The notes below the pieces were generated by a model that did not search any database, had not been told where the DNA came from, and worked only from the letters and a program-made list of their open reading frames with translations. The translations under genes and the position numbers were made by a program. Below, one piece after another: positions 28,501 to 36,530 of a stretch of 64,000 nt of DNA; the first letter of the stretch is position 1; each line of letters starts with the position of its first letter. The stretch is from an uncultured Steroidobacter sp. Its GTDB lineage: Bacteria; Pseudomonadota; Gammaproteobacteria; Steroidobacterales; Steroidobacteraceae. The stretch spans positions 228,995 through 292,994 of the forward strand of contig CALMII010000018.1 in the NCBI GenBank assembly GCA_937864115.1. The letters are read 5' to 3'.

Positions 28501-28636
28501 GCTGACGCTCTATGTCATTCCGGCCATGTACGTGCTGTTGAGCAGGAAGCGCGGCGCCGCTGCCGCGGAATCGACGATCACGAATCCTGCTGGCGCTTTG
28601 CCGCCGTCGCTCGCACTCGCGCCTTCGCGTGATTGA
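25502..28636 (+). CDS. RND-type multidrug efflux permease (AcrB/MexB-like, HAE-1)
   Basis: A 1,044-residue inner-membrane proton/drug antiporter of normal family length. Twelve membrane segments are expected; the first is IRRPVLTIVISLLIVLAGA. The proton-relay aspartates are present in TM4 as VVDDAIVV (GIVLAIGLVVDDAIV), with the usual NTLSLLGIVLAIG before it. Porter-domain blocks include REYPAVDPPTLSITTSYPGA. It works with the adaptor upstream, and the TolC-like channel at 34597 could complete the tripartite pump. Lower similarity to drug pumps of known specificity prevents a substrate call. Confidence 0.92.
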   Translation: MTLAEISIRRPVLTIVISLLIVLAGAISLLQLGIREYPAVDPPTLSITTSYPGAAAEVVQAQITEPIEEAVNSVAGIRTLTSTSREGASSISAEFSLDTDLDTAASDVRDQVARAVRNLPPDTNPPILNKSHADSQPIFGLALSSATRSQLELGAYADSLRERLQTVPGIAGVDQPAEKRYAMRLWMDPEKLAAYGLSPLDVRQALARENIELPSGRIEGESVELPVKTLSRLNTAEEFNALIVKRSGDSIVRFRDIGYAQLGAQNERGALKMGDVPIAGLYFKQQPGANQIEIVDELRRRLEQIRKEVPPDIDVKVAYDNTEYVRRSLLEVTETIFIAFVLVVLVVFAFLREWRTTLIPVIAIPVSIIGTFGVMFVAGFSINTLSLLGIVLAIGLVVDDAIVVLENIYSKIESGMPPVQAGIDGTREIFMAVISTTITLAVVFLPLLFMGGLSGRLFREFGLTIAGAVMISALVALTLTPMLCSRLLRPHQSHGALFRRTEELFAAMEQGYARGLAGFLNRRRLALGVLAVAAIVIALFFEVLPRELSPMEDRGRIWVRATAPEGVGYEYMQRFMDDLTAATADRVPEANMMMTQVPGAGGGPGIQGPINNGFVRVFLKDKTGRERSQAQIADDLQGLTRQFTAARVNITQEASIGERRSNQSGVQFVVQAADFEQLQEVLPKFLEEARQSPAFTFVDSDLKFSKPEVRVSLEREKAQALGVSTLDIAQTLQSALSGQRFGYFIFNGKQYDVIGQLTRDFRSRPDDLSNIAVRSVAGDDMVRLDNLVSFEESSSPPELYRFNRYAAATVSGTLANGRTMGEGIAAFEQTARDVLDERFTTSLTGAARDFVESASSLGWVFLLALILIYLVLAAQFESFVDPFVILLTVPLALAGALFSLWYFGQTLNIFSQIGLIMLVGLVTKNGILIVEFANQRRDAGDGDALAAVKEAAAARLRPILMTTLATILGIVPIALALGAGSESRVSMGIAVIGGLLCGGLLTLYVIPAMYVLLSRKRGAAAAESTITNPAGALPPSLALAPSRD

Positions 28637-28652
28637 TGTGCGTGGCGCTGAC

Positions 28653-28680
28653 GTAGGGTGAAAAAAACTGTCCCCGTCTG
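28653..28680 (+). repeat. Dispersed 28-bp repeat, copy 2
   Basis: Second copy of the 28-bp element at 63-90, differing at four positions. It lies in the 287-base gap between the RND pump and the Ton operon. The remainder of the gap (28681-28923) probably holds the Ton operon promoter; the DUF3450 frame is open back to 28768 but that part does not look coding. Confidence 0.5.
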
Positions 28681-28923
28681 AATCCCAGAAGGCGCCGGCA
28701 ACACCGCAGGCGTCGCAACGACGGGACAGCAAGCGCGGATGACGCCGCTCTCACGAATATCGGACGAATGCACGCAGAACGAGCGCGCGACATGCGCGAA
28801 TGCTGCGAGTCTGTGCAGTCCCGATCCGGACGCATCGATGCGGCGCCGCTGCGGCGCGGGAACGCGATTTGCAAGTCATCGCAGCAAGACACTCATTCCA
28901 TCGAGGTCATCAGGTATCCACAC

Positions 28924-29700
28924 ATGAGCAAGACGAAGAGTCATGGTGCAGCGGCGGCGCTGACGGCAGCGTGCACGTTCGCGTTATGGAGCGCCGCGGG
29001 GTTCAGCGCCGAACCGGCCAAGGTCAACGCGGTGCTCAGCGAACAGGTCAAGGCGGAAGAGGCGGCGCGCGCCTCGCAGAAGCGCGTCGAGCAACTCGAT
29101 GACGAGAGCACGAAGATGCTCGCGGACTACCGGCAGATGACGGCCGAAGCATCGAGCCTCAAGAGTTACAACGAGCAACTCGCCACGCAGGTGTCCTCGC
29201 AGCAGCAGCAGATCGACGAGATGAGCCAGCAGCTGGGCGAGATCGAGACGACTGCGCGCGAAGTACTGCCGATGATGGAGAAGATGCTGGCGACGCTCGA
29301 TCAGTTCGTGAAGCTCGACGTGCCCTTCCTCACCGAGGAACGGGAAGGCCGCGTGGCGCAGCTCAAGGACCTGATGACGCGTGCCGACGTGTCGACTTCC
29401 GAGAAGTATCGACGCATCGTCGAGGCTTACCAGATCGAGATGGAATACGGCCGGACGCTCGAGTCCTACCAGGGCCAGGTTGGCGACAAGACGGTCGACT
29501 TCCTGCGCGCCGGGCGCATCGCGCTCATGTACCAGACGCTCGATGGCAAGGAGACGGGCTACTGGGACATCGAGAGCAAGAGCTGGAAGCGCGATTCCGG
29601 CTACGCAGAAGCCGTGCGTCACGGCCTGAAAGTCGCCAAGAAACAGGCCGCCCCCGATTTCATTGCCGTTGCCGTTCCCGCTCCGAAGGAGATCACCTGA
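28924..29700 (+). CDS. DUF3450 periplasmic coiled-coil protein of a Ton operon
   Basis: A 258-residue protein with a signal peptide (ALTAACTFALWSAAGFSA) and a long coiled coil at about residues 35-115 (SQQQQIDEMSQQLGEIETTARE). The C-terminal part (TLDQFVKLDVPFLTEEREGRV) is typical of DUF3450, found with extended ExbB proteins in proteobacterial Ton loci. The start ATG 28924 was chosen for the signal peptide. The stop overlaps the next start by one base (TGATG). It probably assists a Ton complex in the periplasm; the exact role is not known. Confidence 0.85.
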   Translation: MSKTKSHGAAAALTAACTFALWSAAGFSAEPAKVNAVLSEQVKAEEAARASQKRVEQLDDESTKMLADYRQMTAEASSLKSYNEQLATQVSSQQQQIDEMSQQLGEIETTAREVLPMMEKMLATLDQFVKLDVPFLTEEREGRVAQLKDLMTRADVSTSEKYRRIVEAYQIEMEYGRTLESYQGQVGDKTVDFLRAGRIALMYQTLDGKETGYWDIESKSWKRDSGYAEAVRHGLKVAKKQAAPDFIAVAVPAPKEIT

Positions 29701-31091
29701 TGTTCAAGGTCAAGTCCACCCTGGCCAGATCCTTCGCGGCTGGCGCACTCGCTGTCCTGCTGGCGCAGACGGCGCTCGTTCCCGCGACACAGGCCGCACC
29801 GGCCAGTCTCGAAGAGCTGCTGGAGCAGACACGTTCGGCGCGGACGCGCGAGGCCAAGGCCAACGAAGAACGCGAAGCCAAGTTCCTCGCCGAACGCAAC
29901 AAGCAGGCAGCGCTCATGACGGAGGCGCGTGCGGCATTGAACGAGCAGCAGCGCCGCAGCCAGTCGCTGTCCGCGGCCTTCGATGCCAACGAGAAGAAGC
30001 TCACCGAACTGCAGGCGCAGCTCGATTCGCGCGCCGGCAATCTCGGTGAAATGTTCGGCGTCGTGCGTCAGGTGGCCAACGACTTTTCGTCGGTGGTGCA
30101 CAACTCGATCATCACCGCGCAGTTCCCGGACCGCGGAGAGTTCGTCACCAAGCTGGCGGCTTCGAAATCGCTGCCGTCGATGCAGGACCTCGAACGTTTC
30201 TGGTTCGAACTGCAGCGGGAAATGACCGAGACGGGCAGCGTCCTGAAATACAAGGCGCAGGTCGTGACGCCGCAGGGCGAGGCGACCGAGACGGTCGTGA
30301 CGCGCGTCGGTCCGTTCAACGCCACCACCGATGGCCAGTATCTGAACTACCTGCCGAGCCAGAAGCAGTTCGCCATCATGGCGCGCCAGCCGGGCGCCAA
30401 GTTCGAAACGCCGGCCGGGCATCTGGAGGCGGCGACCGCAGGCGTCGTCGAGTCCTTCGTCGATCCGACGCGCGGCGTGCTGCTGTCGATCTATGCGCAG
30501 CGCCCGAACGTGGTGGAGCGTCTGGAGAAGGGCGAACTGGTGGGCTTCATCATCATGATCGTCGGTGCGGTCGGCGCCGCGCTCGCCATCTACCAGCTGT
30601 TCTATCTCTCAACGGTGCGTGGACGCGTCCGCAACCAGCTCAAGTTCGCCAACGACCCGGTGCCGGACAATCCGCTCGGCCGCGTACTCGCGACTTTCAA
30701 GGGCGACAAGGAGAAGCTCGAGCAGGATGCCGAAATCGTCGAACTGCGCATCTCCGAGGCCGTCATGAAGGAGGTGCCGAAGCTGGAACGCTTCCAGGCC
30801 TTCCTGCGGCTGGCGGTGGCTGCCGGTCCGCTGCTCGGCCTGATCGGCACCGTCGTCGGCATGATCGTGACCTTCCAGAGCATCACCGAATCCGGTTCCA
30901 GCGATCCGAAGCTCATGGCGGCCGGCATCTCGCAGGCCATGATCGCCACGGTGCTCGGCCTTGGCATCGCGATTCCGCTGCTGTTCGCCAACGCCTGGCT
31001 GTCGTCGATCTCCAAGTCGATCGTGCAGGTGCTCGACGAACAGAGCGCCGGCCTGCTTGCCGAACGCCTGGAGGCGAAATCCCATGCTTGA
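29700..31091 (+). CDS. MotA/TolQ/ExbB family protein with large periplasmic domain (TtpC-like)
   Basis: 463 residues. Signal peptide (ALAVLLAQTALVPATQA), then a periplasmic coiled-coil and globular part to about residue 275, and then a TolQ/ExbB channel domain with three membrane segments (GELVGFIIMIVGAVGAALAIY; LRLAVAAGPLLGLIGTVVGM; AMIATVLGLGIAIPLLFANAW). This matches the TtpC-type ExbB relatives of Vibrio Ton systems. It is one of two ExbB-like proteins in the operon and starts directly on the stop of the DUF3450 gene. Expected role: conducting protons and energising TonB. Confidence 0.88.
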   Translation: MFKVKSTLARSFAAGALAVLLAQTALVPATQAAPASLEELLEQTRSARTREAKANEEREAKFLAERNKQAALMTEARAALNEQQRRSQSLSAAFDANEKKLTELQAQLDSRAGNLGEMFGVVRQVANDFSSVVHNSIITAQFPDRGEFVTKLAASKSLPSMQDLERFWFELQREMTETGSVLKYKAQVVTPQGEATETVVTRVGPFNATTDGQYLNYLPSQKQFAIMARQPGAKFETPAGHLEAATAGVVESFVDPTRGVLLSIYAQRPNVVERLEKGELVGFIIMIVGAVGAALAIYQLFYLSTVRGRVRNQLKFANDPVPDNPLGRVLATFKGDKEKLEQDAEIVELRISEAVMKEVPKLERFQAFLRLAVAAGPLLGLIGTVVGMIVTFQSITESGSSDPKLMAAGISQAMIATVLGLGIAIPLLFANAWLSSISKSIVQVLDEQSAGLLAERLEAKSHA

Positions 31092-31608
31092 AGTACTGAC
31101 AGCGCCTTTCGCGGCCTTCCACCAGATGCGCGAGCTGGGAGGGCCGGTGGTGAACGGGATCTTCGCGGCCTGCGTGCTGATGTGGGCGATCGTGATCGAA
31201 CGCTACTGGTACTTCCGCAGGATCCTGCCGGGCGAAGCCAGCCGCATGCTCGGCGAATGGCTCGCCCGGCCGAACCGGCACAGCTGGACTTCGCAGCAGG
31301 TGCGGCGCGCGATGATCTCGCGGTTGAACACGTCGATGAGCGCCAACCTGCAGGTGATGCGGGTGCTGGTGCCGATGTGTCCGCTGCTCGGTCTGCTCGG
31401 CACGGTGGGCGGCATGCTCGAAGTGTTCGACTCCATGGCGGCGCGCGGTTCGGCCGATGCACGTTCGATGGCGAGCGGTATCTCGGAAGCGATGATCTGC
31501 ACGCTCACGGGACTCGCCGTCAGCATTACCGGGCTGTATCCCGTCTACTACTTCCGCCGGCGCGTGCGCGTCGAGACGGAACTGCTCGCCGACAAGTTCT
31601 CGTACTGA
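31084..31608 (+). CDS. exbB: ExbB-like proton channel subunit
   Basis: A 174-residue MotA/TolQ/ExbB protein with three membrane segments (VNGIFAACVLMWAIVIERYW; VLVPMCPLLGLLGTVGGMLE; AMICTLTGLAVSITGLYPVYY). The LLGLLGTVGGM block is the family hallmark. ATG 31084 overlaps the preceding gene by eight bases, which suggests coupled translation. It should pair with the two ExbD proteins that follow to form the motor driving TonB. Confidence 0.92.
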   Translation: MLEVLTAPFAAFHQMRELGGPVVNGIFAACVLMWAIVIERYWYFRRILPGEASRMLGEWLARPNRHSWTSQQVRRAMISRLNTSMSANLQVMRVLVPMCPLLGLLGTVGGMLEVFDSMAARGSADARSMASGISEAMICTLTGLAVSITGLYPVYYFRRRVRVETELLADKFSY

Positions 31609-31618
31609 CGGAGCGACC

Positions 31619-32035
31619 ATGCGACTGAAACGTCAACGCGTCCAGCACAGCACCGAAGAGACCGGCATCGATCTGGCGCCGATGCTGGACTTCGTCATGA
31701 ACCTGCTCATCTTCTTCATCATCACCGCGGTGTTCGCCAAGGAGGTCGGCCTCACCGTCAGCCGCCCGAGCGCGACCAATGCCGAGAAGAAGGAGGCCGG
31801 CAACATCGTGGTGGCCATCGATTCCGCCGGCGACATCTGGATCGAAAAGCGCCGCGTCGATGTGCGCGCCGTGCGCGCCAATATCGAGCGGCTGCATGCG
31901 CAGAAGCCGGACGATGCCGTGGTGGTCGCAGCGGAGAAGGGCGCGCAGACCGGAATCCTCGTGCAGGTCATCGATCAGGTGCGCCAGGGCGGCGTACAGA
32001 GCGTCTCCATTGCGGCGACGGAGAGAACGGGCTGA
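31619..32035 (+). CDS. exbD: ExbD-like protein, copy 1
   Basis: A 138-residue ExbD/TolR protein. One membrane segment (PMLDFVMNLLIFFIITAVF) includes the conserved aspartate of the proton path (LAPMLDFVMN). The periplasmic domain reads IVVAIDSAGDIWIEKRRVD ... VIDQVRQGGVQSVSIAA. It lies ten bases after exbB. It is a tandem paralogue of copy 2. Confidence 0.92.
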   Translation: MRLKRQRVQHSTEETGIDLAPMLDFVMNLLIFFIITAVFAKEVGLTVSRPSATNAEKKEAGNIVVAIDSAGDIWIEKRRVDVRAVRANIERLHAQKPDDAVVVAAEKGAQTGILVQVIDQVRQGGVQSVSIAATERTG

Positions 32036-32095
32036 GGCGAGTACGAGCCGCGTCGTCGCGCAATCCAAGGTTAACGAGAAGGTTTCCACAATCCC

Positions 32096-32506
32096 ATGCA
32101 GACCCGCCAACACACCGAAGAATCCGAAGAGACTGGCATCGACCTGGCGCCGATGCTGGACTTCGTCATGAACCTGCTCATCTTTTTCATCATCACCACC
32201 TCCTTCGTCAAGGAGGCCGGCATCATCGTCAACAAGCAGGAGGCGCTGACGGCCGAGAGCAAGGAGAGCGGCAACATCCTCATCGCCATCCGGCCGAACG
32301 GCGATATCTGGATGGACAAACGCCGTGTCGACATCCGCGAAGTGCGTCCGGCGATCGAACGCCTGCATGTCGAGCGTCCCGAGGATACGGTCGTGATCAT
32401 CGCCGATCGCGAAGCCAACACGGGAATGCTCACGCAGGTGATGGACCAGGTGAAGCTCGGCGGCATCAGCGAAGTATCGATCGCCACCGCGCCGATTGCG
32501 GGATGA
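32096..32506 (+). CDS. exbD: ExbD-like protein, copy 2
   Basis: A 136-residue paralogue of copy 1 with the same aspartate-bearing membrane segment (LAPMLDFVMNLLIFFIITTS). The first 15 residues differ, while residues 16-40 are nearly identical. Tandem ExbD genes are seen in other extended Ton systems, where the two may form heteromers. It is 60 bases after copy 1 and 13 before tonB. Confidence 0.92.
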   Translation: MQTRQHTEESEETGIDLAPMLDFVMNLLIFFIITTSFVKEAGIIVNKQEALTAESKESGNILIAIRPNGDIWMDKRRVDIREVRPAIERLHVERPEDTVVIIADREANTGMLTQVMDQVKLGGISEVSIATAPIAG

Positions 32507-32519
32507 CAGGAGAACAGGA

Positions 32520-33221
32520 ATGCATGCCACCACTGCCACGTTCGACCCGGTGACGACGGCGCGAAAGACCGACGTCAGGGGCATTCTGTCGCGCAGCCCG
32601 ATGCTGTTGGCATTCGTCGCTGCCGTGTTCGTTTCCCTGATCCTGTTCGCGCTGCTGTATGCCGCGATCCATGCCGGCGAATTCGTCGCCGACAAGCGCG
32701 AGGCGCTGCAGACCATCGACTTCGTGCGGCTGAAGCGCGATTCGGAAACTGAAACGCTGTCGCGGCGCAAGCCGCCGCCTCCGCCGGCACAGCCGCCGCC
32801 GCCGGCAAAGATGCGCGTCGCGGCGGAAGCCGTGCAGCAAGGGCCGAGTGCGATGGAGATTCCGTCGTTGAACCTCGCCGCCACGGTGGGCGGCGGACCG
32901 ATCGGCGGCCAGGTGGGCAAGGGCGGCGGTGCGATGTTCGATGGCGATCTGCTGCCGCTGCAGCGTATCCCGCCGCAGTATCCCCGCGATGCGGCGCGCG
33001 GCGGCATCACCGGCTGGGTGCAGCTCGAAGTGCTGGTGAATGCCGATGGCTCGGTGCGCAGCGCCAAGGTCACCGATGCCAAGCCGCGCGGCATCTTCGA
33101 AGCGTCAGCGGTGCAGGCCGTGATGCGCTGGAAGTTCAAGCCGAAGATCCAGGACGGCAAGCCCGTCGAACAGCGCGGATCGCAGAAGATCGAATTCAAT
33201 CTGAACGCAGCAGCCGGGTAG
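32520..33221 (+). CDS. tonB: TonB energy transducer
   Basis: A 233-residue TonB. N-terminal membrane anchor (LLAFVAAVFVSLILFALLYA), a short proline-rich spacer (KPPPPPAQPPPPAKM), a glycine-rich linker (GGGPIGGQVGKGGGAMF) and a C-terminal TonB domain (YPRDAARGGITGWVQLEVLV ... AVQAVMRWKFKPKIQDGK). AGGAG lies upstream of ATG 32520. The spacer is short compared with E. coli TonB, as in TonB2-type proteins. It should energise the receptors upstream of the amidase array. Confidence 0.93.
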   Translation: MHATTATFDPVTTARKTDVRGILSRSPMLLAFVAAVFVSLILFALLYAAIHAGEFVADKREALQTIDFVRLKRDSETETLSRRKPPPPPAQPPPPAKMRVAAEAVQQGPSAMEIPSLNLAATVGGGPIGGQVGKGGGAMFDGDLLPLQRIPPQYPRDAARGGITGWVQLEVLVNADGSVRSAKVTDAKPRGIFEASAVQAVMRWKFKPKIQDGKPVEQRGSQKIEFNLNAAAG

Positions 33222-33225
33222 TGCC

Positions 33226-34506
33226 ATGACGAAGTCGATGCCTCAGTCTCTCCGTCGCGCCGTCCACAGTGTGCTGCTGCTTGCGGCATGCACCTGCGGG
33301 ATCGCAGTCCACGCCGCCGATTGTTCGACGCCAGAGAAGGCCGGCGGCGACATGAGCGAGGGCGTCTACCAGGACACCCAGGCGGCGATGGAACTGCTGT
33401 CGAAGCAGAAATACGCCGAGGCCATCGAGAAGCTCGTCAAGATCGCGGACAAGGGCACCGACTACGAGAAGGCCGTGGTGAACTACAACCTCGGCTTCGC
33501 CTACAGCTCGAAGAACGACATGCCGAGTGCCGTGAAGGCCTTCGCCAAGGCACTGTCCTACAAGGCGCTGCCGCGTTCGCAGAGCGAGCAACTGCAGTAC
33601 AACCTCGGGCAGCTGTACATCGTCACGAGCCAGTTCGACGACGGCATCAAGACGCTGCAGGACTACATCGCAAATGCCTGCGGCAAGGTGCCGGCAGAGG
33701 CGCACATCTTCCTCGCCAATGCGCTGTCGGAGAAAAAGCGCTACCAGGAGGCGCTGCCGCAAATCGATCTGGCGCTGTCCAAGTCGAAGGAGCCCAAGGA
33801 ACTGTGGGTGCAGATGAAGCTGGCGATCGCATATGAAATGAAGGACTACAAGGCCTGCGCCGACGCGCTCGTATCGCTGATCGCGCTGGTGCCGAACAAG
33901 CCCGAGTACTGGCGTCAGCTGTCGAGCATGTTCTACGAGATGAAGCAGGACGCGGAATCGGTGGCGGCGCTGGCGCTGGCCGAGCGCCAGGGATTCGTCG
34001 ACAAGCCGAACGAGATCAAGAATCTCTACAGCATCTACATGACCATGGAACTGCCGCTGAAGGCCGGCCTGCTCATGCAGGAGGCGATGGAGAAGAACAG
34101 GATTCCGGCCGACGAGACGAATCTCAGTTCGCTGGCCGATGCCTGGATCAACGCGCGTGAGGTGACGCGGGCGGAGACGGTGCTGACGAAGCTCGCGGGC
34201 ATCTCCGAGAAGGGCGACTACTACTTCAAGCTCGGCGCCATGTATGGCGACGACGAGCGCTGGCAGGAGTCGCAGGAGATGCTGAAGAAAGCCATCGAGA
34301 AGGGCGGACTGAAGCGTACCGGCGAAGCCTGGATGCGGCTTGCGGTCGCGCAGTACGGCATGAAGAACACGCAGGCCGCGGTGGCTTCATTGCAGAAGGC
34401 CGTGGGCTATGACGAAACCCGCAAGCAGGCCGGGGAATGGCTGCGGCATCTGAGCAGCCAGGTGGCGGCGGGCGAAACGCCGGCGGCGGATGCCACGACG
34501 AGCTGA
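33226..34506 (+). CDS. Periplasmic TPR-repeat protein of the Ton operon
   Basis: 426 residues. Signal peptide (HSVLLLAACTCGIAVHA), then at least eight TPR-like helical pairs (YAEAIEKLVKIADKGTDYEK, AVVNYNLGFAYSSKNDMPSA, RYQEALPQIDLALSKS and others). A TPR protein closing an ExbB-ExbD-TonB operon is known from TonB2-type systems and is thought to help assembly or receptor contact. It starts four bases after tonB. No lipobox is clear. Confidence 0.85.
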   Translation: MTKSMPQSLRRAVHSVLLLAACTCGIAVHAADCSTPEKAGGDMSEGVYQDTQAAMELLSKQKYAEAIEKLVKIADKGTDYEKAVVNYNLGFAYSSKNDMPSAVKAFAKALSYKALPRSQSEQLQYNLGQLYIVTSQFDDGIKTLQDYIANACGKVPAEAHIFLANALSEKKRYQEALPQIDLALSKSKEPKELWVQMKLAIAYEMKDYKACADALVSLIALVPNKPEYWRQLSSMFYEMKQDAESVAALALAERQGFVDKPNEIKNLYSIYMTMELPLKAGLLMQEAMEKNRIPADETNLSSLADAWINAREVTRAETVLTKLAGISEKGDYYFKLGAMYGDDERWQESQEMLKKAIEKGGLKRTGEAWMRLAVAQYGMKNTQAAVASLQKAVGYDETRKQAGEWLRHLSSQVAAGETPAADATTS

Positions 34507-34527
34507 CGGGTTTGCTTCTTCTTGTAG

Positions 34528-34579
34528 GTCAGGCTTTAGCCTGACTCCCCAGAAGGCCGGCTGAAGCCGGCCCCACAGG
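34528..34579. terminator. REP-type hairpins between convergent genes
   Basis: Two hairpins lie between the convergent TPR and TolC genes. GTCAGGC-TTTA-GCCTGAC is at 34528-34545. The REP palindrome (GGCCGGCTGAAGCCGGCC, then CCACAGG) is at 34555-34579. The second is the reverse orientation of the repeat at 15703 and 22175. Together they could act as a bidirectional terminator. Confidence 0.6.
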
Positions 34580-34596
34580 AAGAAAGAGCGACGCCA

Positions 34597-36060
34597 TCAC
34601 CTCGTGATGACGCGCTCCGTCAGATAGCTGTTGATTTCCTGCAGGTCGGCCTGCTTCAGCGTTCCCGTCGCCAGCTGCAGGTTCAGCACATTGATGATGT
34701 AGTCGTAGCGGCTGCGCGAGTAGTTCGTCTGCGCTTCGAACAGACGGCGGCGCGCATCGAGCACGTCGACCGTCGTGCGCGTGCCGACTTCGAAGCCGGC
34801 TTCGGTGGCCTGCAGCGCCGTCTTGCTGGATTCGAGCGCCTGCTTCAGCGCCTTGACGCGCGACATTTCGCTCATGACGCCGAGATAGGCGTCGCGCGCG
34901 GCGCGTTCGGTCTCGCGATTCGCGCGTTCGAGACGCTCGCGCGCGGCGCGGTGCAGATACACGCGCTGACGCACGCGCGACGACGTGGCGCCGCCGGAAT
35001 AGATGGGCAGCGTGACCTGCACGCCGATCGAATCATCGACGCCGTCGCGATCGGCAGGGTAGGTCTGTCGTGTTTCAGGTATCGGCCCGATCGGCGGATT
35101 CGTGATGGTCTGATCGCCCGTGATGTCGTTGCCCGATCGTCCGGCGACCAGGTCGATGGTCGGAAAGTGACCCGAGCGGGCGACGCGCACGTCCTGCTTG
35201 GCGATATCGGTCGCGAGCCGCGCGGAAATGATGCGCAGGTTCTGTTCCAGCGCCGTGGTGACCCAGGTCTCTTCGTTCTCGGGATCAGGCGACTTGAGCG
35301 GCATGTCGTCGATGGGCGCGGACAGCGAGCTGAAGGATTCGCCGGTCAGTTCGCGCAGCAGTTCCAGGGCGGTTGCCAGCTGGCGTTTTGCAAGAATGAC
35401 GCCGGCCGCTGCCTGGTCGTGCGCGGCGCGCGCTTCCTGCACGTCCGTGATCGCGATCAGACCGACTTCGAAGCGCTTGTCGGCCTGCTCGAGCTGGCGG
35501 CTGAAAGCTTCGAGGGTGGCCTGCGCTGCGTCCACCGTGTCCTGCGCGGCGAGCACATTGAAATAGCGCTGCGCCGTACGCTGGATCAGATCCTGCTGGG
35601 CGGCCTGATAGTCGGCTTCCGCCTGCGCCACCTCCGCATCGGCGCGCTTCAGCGTCTGCCACTGGTCCCAGCGGAAGATCGTCTGCCGCAGCTGCAGCTG
35701 GTAGGCCTTCGTGTCGATTTCCGTTTCGGTGTCGCGGTTCAGGATTTCCACTTCACCGAGAATGTTGGTGTTGGGAAACACGCTGGAGCCGTCCGACTGG
35801 CTGTGTTCGTAGGACCCGCTGGCATTGATCTGCGGCAGCAGTGCCGCGAGCGCCTGCGGCTTGGATTCGCGGCTGGCCAGACGATTGGCGTCGGCTTCGC
35901 GGATCTGCGGATCGTTCTGGACCGCGCGCTGGTAGACCTCTATCAGGTCGGCGGCCGACGCGGGCGCGGCGAGCGCCAGGAATGACAGGCCGCCGAGGAC
36001 TGCCGCGGGAATGCGGTGGTGACGGTTGAGGCAGGCCAGGATCTGCGCGCGCAATTTCAT
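34597..36060 (-). CDS. TolC-family outer-membrane efflux channel
   Basis: A 487-residue outer-membrane factor of the TolC type. Signal peptide ends PASAADLIEVYQRA. Two repeated OEP halves follow, with long coiled helices (LKRADAEVAQAEADYQAAQQ; TTVDVLDARRRLFEAQTNYS) and the TVDVLDA/ITDVQEA blocks typical of TolC. ATG at 36060 has AGGAA upstream on the minus strand; the frame stays open to 36144 but that part is not signal-like. It is convergent with the Ton operon, and is the likely outer partner of the RND pump at 24377-28636. Confidence 0.92.
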   Translation of the reverse strand: MKLRAQILACLNRHHRIPAAVLGGLSFLALAAPASAADLIEVYQRAVQNDPQIREADANRLASRESKPQALAALLPQINASGSYEHSQSDGSSVFPNTNILGEVEILNRDTETEIDTKAYQLQLRQTIFRWDQWQTLKRADAEVAQAEADYQAAQQDLIQRTAQRYFNVLAAQDTVDAAQATLEAFSRQLEQADKRFEVGLIAITDVQEARAAHDQAAAGVILAKRQLATALELLRELTGESFSSLSAPIDDMPLKSPDPENEETWVTTALEQNLRIISARLATDIAKQDVRVARSGHFPTIDLVAGRSGNDITGDQTITNPPIGPIPETRQTYPADRDGVDDSIGVQVTLPIYSGGATSSRVRQRVYLHRAARERLERANRETERAARDAYLGVMSEMSRVKALKQALESSKTALQATEAGFEVGTRTTVDVLDARRRLFEAQTNYSRSRYDYIINVLNLQLATGTLKQADLQEINSYLTERVITR

Positions 36061-36207
36061 TGATGGTTCCTGTTGGTCGTTTCGCAAAACACCGCGATCG
36101 GATCGTTTGTTACCGCGGCCAGAGCATTCATTGTTGCGGAACAAGTCCCGCTTCTCGTCGCGCCGGTGGTTTCCGGCGAACGACCCCGAAAGCGTCGATT
36201 GGACGCG

Positions 36208-36525
36208 TCAGTACGTCGGAATGGTTGCATCCAGGTCGCGCGACCACGCCAGGATGCCGCCGGCCAGATTGACCGTGTTGAAGCCCTTTTGTTGCAGGTA
36301 GCGTGCAACTTCCAGGCTGCGGCGACCGGATCGGCACAGCACCACGACCTCGACCGCCGGATTCAACTCGTTCACCCGCGCCGCGACTTCGCCCATCGGT
36401 ATGTGTACGACGCCTGCAACGCTCGCCACCCCCAGTTCCCAGGATTCGCGTACGTCGAGAAGCGTCATCGCATCGCCCCGATCGCGGCGGGCCACGAACT
36501 CGGCGGGCGGAATTTTTGGGGTGGT
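36208..36525 (-). CDS. Rhodanese-like protein, 5' end cut off at the sequence junction
   Basis: About 104 residues of a single-domain rhodanese (sulfurtransferase or sulfur carrier). The active-site loop is CRSGRRS in EVVVLCRSGRRSLEVARYL, and the domain ends GGILAWSRDLDATIPTY. The N-terminal part reads KIPPAEFVARRDRGDAMTLL, which normally follows a methionine within a few residues. Here no start codon is found: the frame runs on into unrelated proline-rich sequence of the right-hand DNA. Only the first few codons are lost. This break is the clearest evidence for the join. Confidence 0.8.
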   Translation of the reverse strand, partial: TTPKIPPAEFVARRDRGDAMTLLDVRESWELGVASVAGVVHIPMGEVAARVNELNPAVEVVVLCRSGRRSLEVARYLQQKGFNTVNLAGGILAWSRDLDATIPTY

Positions 36526-36530
36526 TATCG
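36511..36530. other. Junction between gammaproteobacterial-like and planctomycete-like DNA
   Basis: On the left are the rhodanese codons; on the right, G-rich low-complexity DNA with two GGAAGGC units (36631-36644), the same unit repeated eight times at 39019. No integrase, tRNA, IS end or target duplication is visible. The interval 36531-36721 holds no gene I can support. Confidence 0.75.

Noticed and set aside
26840..28732. A long minus-strand frame opposite the RND pump
   Set aside because: Antisense shadow; the plus strand encodes a canonical RND permease.
34951..35985. A plus-strand frame within the TolC-like gene
   Set aside because: The minus strand has a signal peptide and TolC repeats; the plus frame has neither.
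36208..36525. Junction explained by an integrated mobile element
   Set aside because: No integrase, transposase, att-like repeat or tRNA is present near 36.5 kb.
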